From Candidatus Nitrosopumilus sp. (GTDB taxonomy: Archaea > Thermoproteota > Nitrososphaeria > Nitrososphaerales > Nitrosopumilaceae), in assembly GCA_029863275.1 (NCBI GenBank), contig JAOTVS010000001.1, positions 45,736 through 109,735 of the forward strand: a stretch of DNA of 64,000 bases, given 5' to 3'. The notes under the pieces are model-generated. The model was not told where the DNA came from. It made no database searches and saw only the letters and a list, made by a program, of their open reading frames with translations. Made by a program: the position numbers and the translations under genes. Shown here in pieces: positions 6,983 to 15,596 of this stretch. How positions within the stretch are numbered: the stretch's first letter is position 1; each line of letters begins with the position of its first letter.

Positions 6983-8875
6983 TTGAAAAGAAAAATGACC
7001 CGTAAAAAAAAACCTGACAAACCTAATCGTTCTCAGCTGAAAACTAAAAAAATCACTCGAAAAAACTCGGTTAAAAGCAATTCCCTTCATCCTCAACTCA
7101 TTAAGGATGCTGTGAAGGATGTTAGAGATCTCAAAGAGACACCAAACAATCAACCAATTCGCCTCCATCTAAAAAAAGATAATGAATCTTCCAACAACTT
7201 TTTTGATAATCAACCCATCCGACCCCAACTAAAAACAGATGCGATAGGTCGCAAACAAATACAGCATACTAAATTAATCAACCCCCAACTCATCAAAGAT
7301 GCTGTAAAATCAGCTAGGACTCCTACTAAAATACAACAAAGTCAAATACTCCCACCCCAACTCCTCCAAGAACCAGAAAAAGATGGGAAAACTAGCAGAC
7401 AGCTGTTTGATAGCCAACCAATAAAACCACGACTGGTACAAGAAAGCAGTCAAAAAATCTTAGATTCGCCCTCACAAAAAGCAGAGGTTGCAATAAGTTC
7501 TATCGTCTCTGGCCAAAAAATGCAGCTTTGTGGAAGGATACATATTCCAAAAAAGGGATGGCTTCTTAGAATTACAGCAATTTTGATTTTTAGTGGATTA
7601 CTTATTACAATGCTATATACTGGAATTAGAACACTTGATTATCTTGTAATAGCAATCAGTATTGTTTTACTAGATGTTATTGTTACCCTTGCTGTCGGAT
7701 GGTTTTTTTACAAAAATCCTGCCCAGGGAATTGCTGGAAATGCACTAGTATCTGTAATAATTCCTGTGTATAATCAAGTAAACATGATTGAAATTGTAAT
7801 TCACGCAATCGCAAATTCAACGTATAAAAATATTGAAATGATGGCCGTAAATGATGGTAGTACTGACGGCTCTGGAGAAATTTTAGACCGTTTGGATAAA
7901 AAATATTCTAATCTTCGAGTATTCCATCAAAAAAATAAAGGAAAAACAAGAGCAAACTATTTGGGAGCTTCGAATGCAAAAGGAGACTTCTTACTATTTA
8001 TCGACTCTGACAGTGTAGTCGATAAGCATGCAATAACAGAGATGATGAGGGCTTTTAACAAAGATTCAAAACTTGGTGCTATAGTAGGTCATATAAAACC
8101 CTGGAACATCAAAACAAGTTATCTCGCGAGACTTCAAGATGCTTGGTATGACTATGAATTTAATATCTCCAAAACCACTCAAAGTGTTTTAGGGGGTGTT
8201 ATGGTATGTTGTGGCTGTTTTGGAGGTTACAGACGAGAAGCAATAGAGAAATATCTTCCTTTGATGAATGGAATTAAAACTGTTGGAAAAAATTATGATT
8301 ATAAAAAATACTATAAAAAAAATATTTGGGGCTCTAAATTCCTTAGTAAAATTCCATTAAAAATCTTAGAGTGGGCTTCACAATTTGATGATGCTGAGGA
8401 TGCCATTATGACTGCTCATGCTATGGTTGATTGGAGAACAAAATATGTTTCATCTGCAATAATTTTCAGTGAAGTACCAGATACTTTCAAAGGATTGCTT
8501 AAACAACAAATTAGATGGCGAAAAGGAGCAATACGTGCAATGGTCTTTATGATGACCTTTCTTTACAGAAAAAACATCCTGCTGGCGTTTAATAATTTTG
8601 GAACAGCTGCTTCCTTCATATTAACTCCAATAATTCTTTACACTGCACTCTATCATGCCCCTTTTGTATTGGGGGCATATTGGATAACTGCCTTTTTCAT
8701 TGCAGGGTTTTTGGCAGTAGGAGTAGTACATGGTATTGATTACAAATTGAGGGATCCCACATCAGTAAATTGGAAATTAAGGCCAATAATGGCAATTATT
8801 GTTGCATTTGTCTATCCATTTCTTACAGCACCTGCATTATGGACATTTCGAAAAAGTAGTTGGTTAACAAGGTAA
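6983..8875 (+). CDS. Processive family 2 glycosyltransferase with repeat-rich N-terminus
   Basis: This 630-residue membrane enzyme starts at TTG 6983 (ATG 6995 is the alternative; a stop lies two codons before the TTG). Residues ~30-165 hold six loose repeats of a QPI-PQL--DA-type motif and many Lys/Arg. Two membrane spans follow (about 190-245), then a GT2 catalytic domain beginning VSVIIPVYNQ. The DSDS motif is at about 340 and QQIRWRKG at about 508-515; the Q--RW motif marks processive synthases. Three or four C-terminal spans close the protein. By family it extends a polysaccharide from a nucleotide sugar and may export it; the product is unknown. Confidence 0.85.
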   Translation: MKRKMTRKKKPDKPNRSQLKTKKITRKNSVKSNSLHPQLIKDAVKDVRDLKETPNNQPIRLHLKKDNESSNNFFDNQPIRPQLKTDAIGRKQIQHTKLINPQLIKDAVKSARTPTKIQQSQILPPQLLQEPEKDGKTSRQLFDSQPIKPRLVQESSQKILDSPSQKAEVAISSIVSGQKMQLCGRIHIPKKGWLLRITAILIFSGLLITMLYTGIRTLDYLVIAISIVLLDVIVTLAVGWFFYKNPAQGIAGNALVSVIIPVYNQVNMIEIVIHAIANSTYKNIEMMAVNDGSTDGSGEILDRLDKKYSNLRVFHQKNKGKTRANYLGASNAKGDFLLFIDSDSVVDKHAITEMMRAFNKDSKLGAIVGHIKPWNIKTSYLARLQDAWYDYEFNISKTTQSVLGGVMVCCGCFGGYRREAIEKYLPLMNGIKTVGKNYDYKKYYKKNIWGSKFLSKIPLKILEWASQFDDAEDAIMTAHAMVDWRTKYVSSAIIFSEVPDTFKGLLKQQIRWRKGAIRAMVFMMTFLYRKNILLAFNNFGTAASFILTPIILYTALYHAPFVLGAYWITAFFIAGFLAVGVVHGIDYKLRDPTSVNWKLRPIMAIIVAFVYPFLTAPALWTFRKSSWLTR

Positions 8876-8978
8876 ATTATTTTTCGATTTTTAATATTAA
8901 ATTCAGATTTATTCAATTCATCTGCTCAGAATTTTCTTTATTTTTTATCATTTTGTTTACCCTATAATAGAAACCTAA

Positions 8979-9050
8979 AGGTACCCGAGGGAGTCGAACC
9001 CCCTTGTATAGGCTTTGCAGGCCCACGCATAACCGTTCTGCCAGAGTACC
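8979..9050 (-). tRNA. tRNA-Cys (anticodon GCA)
   Basis: Read on the minus strand, the acceptor arms GGTACTC and GGGTACC pair fully with one G-T pair. The anticodon loop is CTGCAAA between TGGGC and GCCTA, giving anticodon GCA. The T-arm is GGGGG-TTCGACT-CCCTC. The discriminator base is T, as expected for tRNA-Cys. There is no intron, and CCA is not encoded. Confidence 0.97.
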
Positions 9051-9072
9051 GTTTTGAAAAACACAAAATGAA

Positions 9073-9081
9073 TAATTAAAC
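9073..9081 (-). promoter_or_regulatory. TATA box of tRNA-Cys
   Basis: GTTTAATTA on the minus strand is centred about 27 nt before the tRNA 5' end, the standard archaeal spacing. Confidence 0.55.
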
Positions 9082-9089
9082 TCTTTAGA

Positions 9090-9311
9090 TTAGAATTTGG
9101 TAAATGGTTTTGAAGCAAGTTTTACATCTTCAGCTTTAACTGTTTTTCTTCCAGCGTGAGATGCCATGTCTACGGCGCTTTGCGCTATACTGATAGCCAA
9201 CTCCTCTATAATTCGACGAAGTTCATCGGCTGATTCATCACTAACACGTTCTGCTCCTGCTTTTTTTAAAATTCTATACATCGCAGAAAGGCCTAACTCT
9301 GATGATTTCAT
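9090..9311 (-). CDS. Archaeal histone (HMf family)
   Basis: The protein has 73 residues when started at the ATG at 9311 (MKSSELGL). A further upstream ATG would add a hydrophobic stretch that histones lack. The histone fold is complete: a short first helix (MYRILKKAGAERVS), a long central helix (ADELRRIIEELAISIAQSAV), then GRKTVKAEDVKLA. It dimerises and wraps DNA into small chromatin particles. A TATA-like TTTTATCAT (about 9332-9339) lies 21-28 nt upstream and supports this start. Confidence 0.95.
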   Translation of the reverse strand: MKSSELGLSAMYRILKKAGAERVSDESADELRRIIEELAISIAQSAVDMASHAGRKTVKAEDVKLASKPFTKF

Positions 9312-9405
9312 TGATTTATTTTTGTATAATATGATAAAAGATGATGAGTGAAAAAATATCACCAAGAAATCGATTTATACAGACTATTTATAAAATTGAA
9401 AGATA

Positions 9406-10161
9406 ATGACTTGGTTATTTGATTCTCATATCCACTTATCAGATCCTGAATATCATAAGGATCTAAATCAAATAATCAGAGGCATGGAAACCATGAAAAT
9501 AAAAGCCTGTTGTGTTTCGATGGATTATACAAATTCTAAAAGAACTCTGGAAATTGCTCAACAAAGTAAATTGATTTTACCTTTTATTGGAATTCATCCA
9601 GAATGTGCAAATGAGACATTAGACCCAATGATAACTTTAATCCAAGATAAAATAGACATAATTTCAGGTATCGGCGAGATTGGATTAGATCCAACATATA
9701 TTCACAATGATGAAGATAAAAAAAATCAAATTTATGTATTTGAATCTCTTTTGTCTCTAGCTGAGAAACATGACAAACCAATATCTGTCCATTCTCGAAA
9801 AAGCCTTGATGACGTATTTGATTTATTGACATCTTATAGAACAAAAAATATTTTACTTCATTGGTTTGATGGCAATAAAAAACAATTGCAAAAGGCTATG
9901 GATCTGGATTGTTTTGTATCCTATGGACCTGTAATGATTTATGCAAATGATAAGCAAGTTCTATTAGCTAAAACTGATGAGGACAAAATTCTGGTTGAAA
10001 CAGATGGCCCTGTAAGATTTTCAAGATGTTTTGAGATGAAATCTGCCCAAATTGATTTTATTCCAAGCGTGATTTTTTGTTCTTCAAAAATTTTGAACAA
10101 ACAATTTGATGAAATGGCCTTAATTCTAGAGAAAAACTCTAAAAATTTTTTGGGAATATAG
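9406..10161 (+). CDS. TatD-family metal-dependent hydrolase
   Basis: The 251-residue protein carries the TatD pattern in order: HIH at residues 8-10, GEIGLD near 85-90, HSRK near 126, LHWF near 148 and ETDGP near 195. These are the metal ligands of the amidohydrolase fold. The family contains DNases and other phosphoesterases, so the substrate is uncertain. The gene is divergent from the histone, with a TATA-like TTTATAC about 27-33 nt before the ATG. The S17e gene starts 31 nt downstream. Confidence 0.85.
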   Translation: MTWLFDSHIHLSDPEYHKDLNQIIRGMETMKIKACCVSMDYTNSKRTLEIAQQSKLILPFIGIHPECANETLDPMITLIQDKIDIISGIGEIGLDPTYIHNDEDKKNQIYVFESLLSLAEKHDKPISVHSRKSLDDVFDLLTSYRTKNILLHWFDGNKKQLQKAMDLDCFVSYGPVMIYANDKQVLLAKTDEDKILVETDGPVRFSRCFEMKSAQIDFIPSVIFCSSKILNKQFDEMALILEKNSKNFLGI

Positions 10162-10192
10162 GTATAAAAAACCCTAGTCTGGTATTGCAAGA

Positions 10193-10546
10193 GTGGATAG
10201 AATAAAACGCCTTTCATATGAAGTACTAGAAAAACACAAATCAAAATTTGGGGAAAATTTTACCGATAATAAAAAATCATTAGATCAGGTAGCCATAGTT
10301 CGTTCAAAGGGATTAAAAAATCAAGTTGCAGGTTACATCACTAATTTAATAAAAAAGGAAAATCGTGAAACTGAATTTAATTTATCAAAAGCAACCGCCT
10401 CCAACGATGAAGATAATTTAGTAGAGGATAATACCAAAATTAAAACAGAAATTTCGCCAAATTCGGAAGAAAACGTTATTGAGGTAGGTGTTGATACTAC
10501 AGATGTTCAAGAACCAAATGAACCTTCTGAAGAAAAAACAGATTAA
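10193..10546 (+). CDS. rps17e: Small-subunit ribosomal protein S17e
   Basis: It starts at GTG 10193 and has 117 residues. Residues 1-60 match S17e: DRIKRLSYEVLEKHKSKF, then NKK, then GLKNQVAGYITNLIKKE. The last ~50 residues are an acidic, low-complexity extension rich in Glu and Asn; archaeal S17e is usually only 60-80 residues. It is part of the 30S subunit. The next gene starts 42 nt downstream. Confidence 0.9.
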   Translation: MDRIKRLSYEVLEKHKSKFGENFTDNKKSLDQVAIVRSKGLKNQVAGYITNLIKKENRETEFNLSKATASNDEDNLVEDNTKIKTEISPNSEENVIEVGVDTTDVQEPNEPSEEKTD

Positions 10547-10588
10547 ATTTTCCAAAATTTAATTCTCACCTTTGCGACAATCAAAATT

Positions 10589-11362
10589 ATGATAACAATA
10601 AAACTGATAGGTGGTGCAAAAAAGTCTTTTTCAACTGATCAGATTGAATTAGACCTAGACAATATAACAATTGAAGATCTTCTTGAAAAACTTTTAGACA
10701 TAAAACCAAAAAATACTGCCACTCTTGATACAAATAATATTTTGATTGCAGTTAATGGAGCAGACTCGTCAGCTATGGATGGAAGAATGACTCGTATTAA
10801 CAATAATGATGTGATTAGTATTATTCCAATAATTCATGGAGGATCAAATAAAAAAATTATGATTACTGTTGGAAAAAAATCAATTCAAATCTTGGAAATA
10901 AAAGGAAATGAAAAAATTGATGTTTCTTTTCTTGATGATCTTAGAAAAGAATTCCCAAATATCAAGTTGCAAGGAATTTCAAGTAATTTTATATTAAATT
11001 TAAATCATTTAACAAAAATTCTTACAATATCATTAGTTTCAGACAAAGAAAATATTTTACTTTCAAATAAAATTGAAACTGATATTTTATTGCGTTTTGC
11101 AGCTACAAAACAAATTTCTGATGCAATATATTTTGCAGGAATTAAGCCAAAAAAAAATTTTATCTTGATTGCAATTGGCAATAAAATAATATTAAATAAC
11201 CTTCATCAAAAATTAAATCCCTTAACTACTGAAATTTTTTCAAAAGATAATTCATTATTTTTGAAAAAACATTTTCAAATTACCAAAAGACACTTAGATT
11301 CTGTCTACTCCAAAAACCCCTTGGAAGATATTTTAATTGAAAAAGGAGCAGTTTTAATCTGA
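10589..11362 (+). CDS. Ubiquitin-like (MoaD/ThiS) domain fused to KEOPS subunit Cgi121
   Basis: The 257-residue protein has two parts. Residues 1-85 form a MoaD/ThiS-type beta-grasp domain that ends DVISIIPIIHGG, with the Gly-Gly expected at the end of a ubiquitin-like modifier, here internal. Residues ~90-205 resemble Cgi121, including DILLRFAATKQISDAIYFAGI; about 50 more residues follow. Cgi121 binds Bud32 and tRNA in the KEOPS complex that makes t6A at tRNA position 37. The nearby TsaC makes the intermediate for the same step. The 3' end overlaps the convergent THUMP gene by 9 nt. Each domain call is fair; the role of the fusion is unknown. Confidence 0.75.
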   Translation: MITIKLIGGAKKSFSTDQIELDLDNITIEDLLEKLLDIKPKNTATLDTNNILIAVNGADSSAMDGRMTRINNNDVISIIPIIHGGSNKKIMITVGKKSIQILEIKGNEKIDVSFLDDLRKEFPNIKLQGISSNFILNLNHLTKILTISLVSDKENILLSNKIETDILLRFAATKQISDAIYFAGIKPKKNFILIAIGNKIILNNLHQKLNPLTTEIFSKDNSLFLKKHFQITKRHLDSVYSKNPLEDILIEKGAVLI

Positions 11363-11875
11363 TAAACTTCTTTTAGTTTTTTCTACACTCAAAACATCCG
11401 ATTTTCTAAGAACGGAAATACCAGTCTTTGCTCCCAAAATTTCTATTAGAATAATTTTATCTGGATTTTCCAATGATACTTTATTTTCAATTTTATTGGC
11501 AATTTTGGTAATTAAATCCTGACTTGACATATTGGAGTTTCTTTTTTCAATTGATATTCGATATGTATCTCCTTTTGGTATCAAATCTCTTAATTCTGAA
11601 ATTACTTTTTCAATATCTTCAATTATTGTTTCTGAAATTTTTTGAATAGGGATGATTCGAAGACAATATCTGATGCTCCAAGGTTCATCAAGAATTAATT
11701 CCTGGATTTTTGCTACTACTACGATTGGGTCTAATTTTGTATTTACTGTTAGAATTCCGGACATGTTGGTGATTGTTATTTTAGGTTCGGGATCTCCTAA
11801 AATCCCCAAGATTTTATTAATTTCTTCTTGTGTTTCTGGTTCCAAATGCCGTGCACAAGTAACTATTAAGTTCAA
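11354..11875 (-). CDS. THUMP-domain RNA-binding protein (Tan1-like)
   Basis: The 173-residue protein begins MNLIVTCARHLEPETQEEI, the start seen in archaeal Tan1/THUMP proteins. The THUMP core includes WSIRYCLRIIPIQK and the closing 'KI-LIEILGAKTGISVL'. In eukaryotes Tan1 is the tRNA-binding partner for N4-acetylation of C12; archaeal versions probably also guide a tRNA-modifying enzyme. Its start overlaps the TsaC stop by 4 nt, so the two are co-transcribed, which supports a tRNA-modification role. Confidence 0.82.
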   Translation of the reverse strand: MNLIVTCARHLEPETQEEINKILGILGDPEPKITITNMSGILTVNTKLDPIVVVAKIQELILDEPWSIRYCLRIIPIQKISETIIEDIEKVISELRDLIPKGDTYRISIEKRNSNMSSQDLITKIANKIENKVSLENPDKIILIEILGAKTGISVLRKSDVLSVEKTKRSLSD

Positions 11876-12471
11876 AAAAATTCTATAATCTCCTCTTTTT
11901 TTAATGCCCCTATTCTATGGATAATTGGTTTGCCTTGGTCTATTTCTAAAATTGTTGATTCACCACTAGTTTTGATATTGCCATCATCTACAAAAATATC
12001 ATAATCCTTTATGTTTTGGTAACAATCATTTGATTTCGTAAAAGAATTCTCTCCAGAAATATTTGCACTAGTTCCAACAAGAAATTTAGAATTTTCCAAA
12101 ATATTCAATAAACATTGATTGTTTGGAACTCTGATGGCTATCTTGTTCTCTAAATTTAAAGATTTTTTCAATCTTTGATCTTTTAATTTTAATATTAAAG
12201 TTAGAGGTCCAGGCCAAAACTTATTGGCAATTTTTTTAGAATCCTTATCAAATTCTACAATTTTTGATGCCTCATCAAATGAATATGCTAATACAGGAAA
12301 TGGTTTTGTTTTAGATCTTCCTTTAATTTGATAAATTTTGTCTACGGATTTTTTTTTGTAAGGATCACATCCGATACCATAAACTGTATCTGTTGGAAAT
12401 ACTACAATTCCACCATCTTTGATAATTTTGGTTGCTTTTTCTATTCCTTCTTTATCACATTTTACTTTCAA
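11872..12471 (-). CDS. tsaC: Threonylcarbamoyl-AMP synthase (TsaC/YrdC)
   Basis: The 199-residue protein is a single YrdC domain without the extra C-terminal Sua5 domain. Signature parts are IVVFPTDTVYGIGCDP (24-39), the basic KGRSKTKPFP motif and GTSANISGE near 135. It makes threonylcarbamoyl-AMP from threonine, bicarbonate and ATP; KEOPS then transfers the group to A37 of tRNA. It is first in a two-gene operon with the THUMP gene and lies beside the Cgi121 fusion, so the t6A pathway is partly clustered here. Confidence 0.92.
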   Translation of the reverse strand: MKVKCDKEGIEKATKIIKDGGIVVFPTDTVYGIGCDPYKKKSVDKIYQIKGRSKTKPFPVLAYSFDEASKIVEFDKDSKKIANKFWPGPLTLILKLKDQRLKKSLNLENKIAIRVPNNQCLLNILENSKFLVGTSANISGENSFTKSNDCYQNIKDYDIFVDDGNIKTSGESTILEIDQGKPIIHRIGALKKEEIIEFF

Positions 12472-12550
12472 TTGATTATACTAATTCCTTTCTTTAATAA
12501 TTCATTTTGTTTTAAATACATTTTTAATCTTGATAGGACTCTATTCCAAA

Positions 12551-12640
12551 ATGCTTAGTGAAACATCAAAATATGAAGATACAGAATTTGAAGATGATTT
12601 TGATGATGATTTGGATGATTTTGAAGAGTCAGAAGATTAA
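12551..12640 (+). CDS. 29-residue acidic peptide (putative)
   Basis: The ATG at 12551 opens MLSETSKYED and ends FEESED; nearly half of the residues are Asp or Glu. A TATA-like TTTTTAATC (12521-12529) lies 21-29 nt upstream, as for leaderless genes. Its TAA shares the TTAA (12637-12640) with the stop of the convergent regulator gene, a tight packing seen at several real gene pairs here. The peptide at 15633 has a nearly identical C-terminus. Function unknown. Confidence 0.5.
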   Translation: MLSETSKYEDTEFEDDFDDDLDDFEESED

Positions 12641-12924
12641 ATGGTCAGACCAAAATTAGTTGCAAAACCGCTAAATGTATTGTATGCATGTAAAAACTCT
12701 CTTCCTGACTGACTAATTTTGTATTTATTTGAACCCTCTTCATTTACTTTTTCAAGTAATCCTTGAGAAACTAAAATTTTTAACATTCTTGAAATTCTTG
12801 AATGAGAAACATTTGCTTTTCTTATAAGATAAGTTACAGTTGCACCATCCTCATCTTGAAGATCATCACGGGTAGTAGATAGTATATCTCCAATAATTTT
12901 CATATGTGTACGGTATTCAGCCAT
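12637..12924 (-). CDS. Winged-helix transcription regulator
   Basis: The 95-residue protein is a single winged helix-turn-helix. TVTYLIRKANVSHSRISRML is the recognition region, and LVSQGLLEK leads to the wing (NKYKISQSGREFL). This small one-domain type is common in Thaumarchaeota and binds DNA as a dimer. No ligand domain is visible, and the target is unknown. It is monocistronic and convergent with the acidic-peptide gene. Confidence 0.78.
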   Translation of the reverse strand: MAEYRTHMKIIGDILSTTRDDLQDEDGATVTYLIRKANVSHSRISRMLKILVSQGLLEKVNEEGSNKYKISQSGREFLHAYNTFSGFATNFGLTI

Positions 12925-13046
12925 TTTTATCTAAATACAATTTTTAGAATATCTATGATAGTGGGATGCTATTTTCCAATCGACTAAAAAGATAAAAGAA
13001 TTTGACAAATTTCAAATCTCTGTTAATTTGAGCCTAATATCCCAAG

Positions 13047-13688
13047 TCAATCAAAGCTCTCATCAAACTTAATCTTGGTAAGCGGTACCTTGCTTACGGG
13101 GATAAACAGAGCAATTAAACCTGCAATTTTGATTACCATTGATACAAAATATAATATTGATTCTGGAAAAACAAATGAATACCATCCCAAAAATTCCCCT
13201 AATGCTAAAAAAGATAATCCAGCTGCAACTGAAATCGCACCTTTGTTTTTATTTTCAAAATATGATAAAATTGTTTCAATAGCACCATAGGCAAGCAAAA
13301 TAAAGGAGACTGATCTAAAAATATGTTCAACGTGTACTGAAGATACTATAAACAATGGAAAAATTCCGACGGATCTAAAGTATCTAGATTTTGGGAAAAG
13401 TGATTTTATACTATGAGAAAATGCAATGAAAAAATATCCTATAGTTTGAATAGCTATTCCTAAAGTTTGTATCCATCTTTCTAAACTCCCTGCTTTTATT
13501 ATAAAATCTTCTATCATGTAACCTGCCCATATTACAAAAAACCCAATACTAATAGAAAAAAAAGCAATAGATAATCTAAACAATGTTGGACTACCTGTAT
13601 TTCTATATCCAATAATTGAAACAATTCCAATTGCTAATCCTACCAAAAATCCTACCAGATTTAGAATATTTTCTAATAAAAATTCCAA
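13047..13688 (-). CDS. Multi-span membrane protein, function unknown
   Basis: The TTG start at 13688 gives 213 residues with about seven hydrophobic spans separated by short loops. No catalytic or transport motif is recognised. Polar residues within spans (for example SIKSLFPKSRYFRS between spans 3 and 4) suggest a short cytoplasmic loop. It is flanked by small regulatory and zinc-protein genes on the same strand, without overlap. Confidence 0.65.
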   Translation of the reverse strand: MEFLLENILNLVGFLVGLAIGIVSIIGYRNTGSPTLFRLSIAFFSISIGFFVIWAGYMIEDFIIKAGSLERWIQTLGIAIQTIGYFFIAFSHSIKSLFPKSRYFRSVGIFPLFIVSSVHVEHIFRSVSFILLAYGAIETILSYFENKNKGAISVAAGLSFLALGEFLGWYSFVFPESILYFVSMVIKIAGLIALFIPVSKVPLTKIKFDESFD

Positions 13689-13746
13689 TTGTATTTAGAA
13701 ATGTCTTAAGCTAATTATTTTAATCTGATGGATGTTTTTCCAGGTT

Positions 13747-13956
13747 TTAATCCCAATCATCTAAAGATCCTGCTGTTTGACCCTCCGTACTCCCTGTATA
13801 ATCACCAAGAATATCTGAATATGTGGTTTCATTATGCGCAATGAATTTTACATATTCTCCATAACTCATATCCAAATCACAATTTTCGCATTTTACCAAT
13901 GAGAAATCCATTGCCAGTTCTGCATTTTTCTTGCATTTTGGGCATATTATCTTCAC
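13747..13956 (-). CDS. Small zinc-finger protein with acidic tail
   Basis: It starts at GTG 13956 and has 69 residues. CPKC (5-8) and CENC (about 23-26) form one zinc ribbon, followed by an acidic tail ending SLDDWD. Such small zinc proteins are numerous in Thaumarchaeota; roles in transcription or as protein adaptors are possible. No family name is recognised. Confidence 0.6.
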   Translation of the reverse strand: MKIICPKCKKNAELAMDFSLVKCENCDLDMSYGEYVKFIAHNETTYSDILGDYTGSTEGQTAGSLDDWD

Positions 13957-14094
13957 ATGTAATTTTGTCTTTCTGATTAATTATTACTTTACATTGTTCT
14001 AGTTGACTAACATTTACCGGTCGGATAAATTGAGATTCTAAATTTAGACGTATAATTCAAAAATAAACTAGAAAAATTGTGGAATTCTATGTGT

Positions 14095-14517
14095 TTACTT
14101 TACCACTAAAACAGGAATTTTTGTTTTATGCATTACGTAATTAGAGGTACTTCCAAGGAAAGTTTCTTTGGCCCCTCCCACTCCTCTTGCTCCAATAACA
14201 ATCATGTCATAATTTCCTTTTTTAGCAAAATTGACAATCTCAGAGCCCGTATGACCTCCGCCGGTTTTGTACTTGAATGAAGCTCCTGCTTTTTCAGCAC
14301 GTTTCATTGCAGGACCAATTGCCTTGACGGCTTTTTTTTGTGCATCATCCTTCATTTTTTGGGTATACTTTATCCCTGCCATTAGTGGCAAATGGAAGAC
14401 ATAAAATCCTGTAATTTCGGCATTACTCTCTTTGGCAATTTCAATTGCTCTATCTAATCCACGAATTGAATTAGTAGATCCATCTAGCGGAACAAGAATT
14501 TTGTTGAATTTCGCCAT
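14095..14517 (-). CDS. Universal stress protein (UspA family), copy 1
   Basis: The ATG at 14517 gives 140 residues beginning MAKFNKILVPLDGS. A longer reading would add 16 residues without Usp content, and the TATA box TTTATATAT (about 14539-14548) lies 21-30 nt upstream of this ATG. The ATP-binding signature is complete (GARGVGGAKETFLGSTSN, about 113-130). UspA proteins bind ATP or AMP as dimers and act in stress survival. It is divergent from the CBS gene at 14654. A palindrome related to the stress motif (14555-14565) sits just above its TATA box. Confidence 0.92.
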   Translation of the reverse strand: MAKFNKILVPLDGSTNSIRGLDRAIEIAKESNAEITGFYVFHLPLMAGIKYTQKMKDDAQKKAVKAIGPAMKRAEKAGASFKYKTGGGHTGSEIVNFAKKGNYDMIVIGARGVGGAKETFLGSTSNYVMHKTKIPVLVVK

Positions 14518-14538
14518 AATTGTTCTATTTATTCTTCG

Positions 14539-14548
14539 AATATATAAA
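14539..14548 (-). promoter_or_regulatory. TATA box of UspA copy 1
   Basis: On the minus strand the stretch reads TTTTTATATA, 21-30 nt before the ATG at 14517. It fixes the leaderless start. Confidence 0.55.
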
Positions 14549-14554
14549 AAGACT

Positions 14555-14565
14555 ATGATTTCCAA
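14555..14565. promoter_or_regulatory. Stress-motif palindrome, imperfect
   Basis: ATGATTTCCAA keeps the ATGA-TTT half and has one changed base in the other arm. 37 nt separate it from the UspA start at 14517, next to the TATA box. Confidence 0.4.
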
Positions 14566-14653
14566 CTTTGAAATACAATATCTATTAAATTGAATTTACA
14601 TTCATCAATGAAAATTATATATGGTCTTTTAATAGAAATCAAATTCGATTTAG

Positions 14654-15481
14654 TTGTTGTCAATTAGTGAAATTAGTAATAAGCCTATTACGATTCTAAA
14701 AAGCTCAACAGTATCTGATATAATCAAAAAATTATTAGAATTAAAACTAAGCAGATTAATTGTAGTAGAATCTGGAAAACCAGTAGGAATTATTACTGAA
14801 AAAGATATTGGATTATTTCTTTTTTCTGAGAACTCTATGCGAGGATTAGATGATATTCCGATTAGTAAAATAATGAAACCAATATTATTCATTGAAGAAA
14901 AATTAACCCCAAAAGAATCAGCAAAAATAATGATTGACAAAGGAGTAAGTTCACTTACAATTGGGTCACCAGAAAACATCACAGGCATATTTACAAAAAC
15001 AGATCTTGTAAAATACTATTTAGATAATCCATCAGAGAAAAAAATATTTGATTATATGACTCATGACTATGTCTATACTCACTCAGCTGCACCGTTATAC
15101 AAGGTAGTAAAAAAAATGCTTGAGAATAAGGTTTCAAGAATAATTGTGAAAAATCAAAATGAAGAGCCTACAGGTGTTATTTCATTTAGAGATCTATTTA
15201 GGATATCCATTGAATTAGGCAGTGAAGAAGATGACATGGGATTTACCATCCCTGATCAAATTAGAAAAGGATTTCTTTCTAAAGAAGGGTTTGGGAATAT
15301 CTCTCTTGCAAACGAGGTAATGACTAAAGGCATTGTTTCAATAAAATTTGACGAAAAAATATCTACTGCTTGCAAATTAATCCTAGAAAATAATATCAGC
15401 GGGTTGGTTGTATTTGATGAAAATGACTCTATTTCTGGAATTATTAGCAAAACAGACATTGCAAGAGCAATTGTTGATTGA
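14654..15481 (+). CDS. Four-CBS-domain protein
   Basis: It starts at TTG 14654 and has 275 residues forming four CBS motifs (two Bateman pairs) and nothing else. Repeated signatures are 'GIITEKDIG', 'GIFTKTDLV', 'GVISFRDLF' and 'GIISKTDIA', each ending a CBS unit. Bateman pairs usually bind AMP, ADP, ATP or SAM and act as energy sensors. With no enzyme domain attached, it probably acts on a partner protein. A TATA-like TTATATAT (about 14615-14622) lies upstream. It is divergently paired with UspA copy 1. Confidence 0.88.
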   Translation: MLSISEISNKPITILKSSTVSDIIKKLLELKLSRLIVVESGKPVGIITEKDIGLFLFSENSMRGLDDIPISKIMKPILFIEEKLTPKESAKIMIDKGVSSLTIGSPENITGIFTKTDLVKYYLDNPSEKKIFDYMTHDYVYTHSAAPLYKVVKKMLENKVSRIIVKNQNEEPTGVISFRDLFRISIELGSEEDDMGFTIPDQIRKGFLSKEGFGNISLANEVMTKGIVSIKFDEKISTACKLILENNISGLVVFDENDSISGIISKTDIARAIVD

Positions 15482-15585
15482 ATTTTAAGAGCGATTAATC
15501 AAAAACAATCATTTTTTTAAAACGTTGAGATTTATTTAGATCCATCAATTCTGCCATCAAAATAATTTCAGTTCAAATATCATAA

Positions 15586-15596
15586 TTGAAAATCAT
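15586..15596. promoter_or_regulatory. Stress-motif palindrome
   Basis: TTGAAAATCAT. 36 nt separate it from the ATG of the acidic small protein at 15633, close to the 37-38 nt seen at several other sites. Confidence 0.5.

Noticed and set aside
6802-7005. 67-codon plus-strand frame before the glycosyltransferase
   Set aside because: It overlaps the glycosyltransferase start, has no recognisable content and no promoter of its own.
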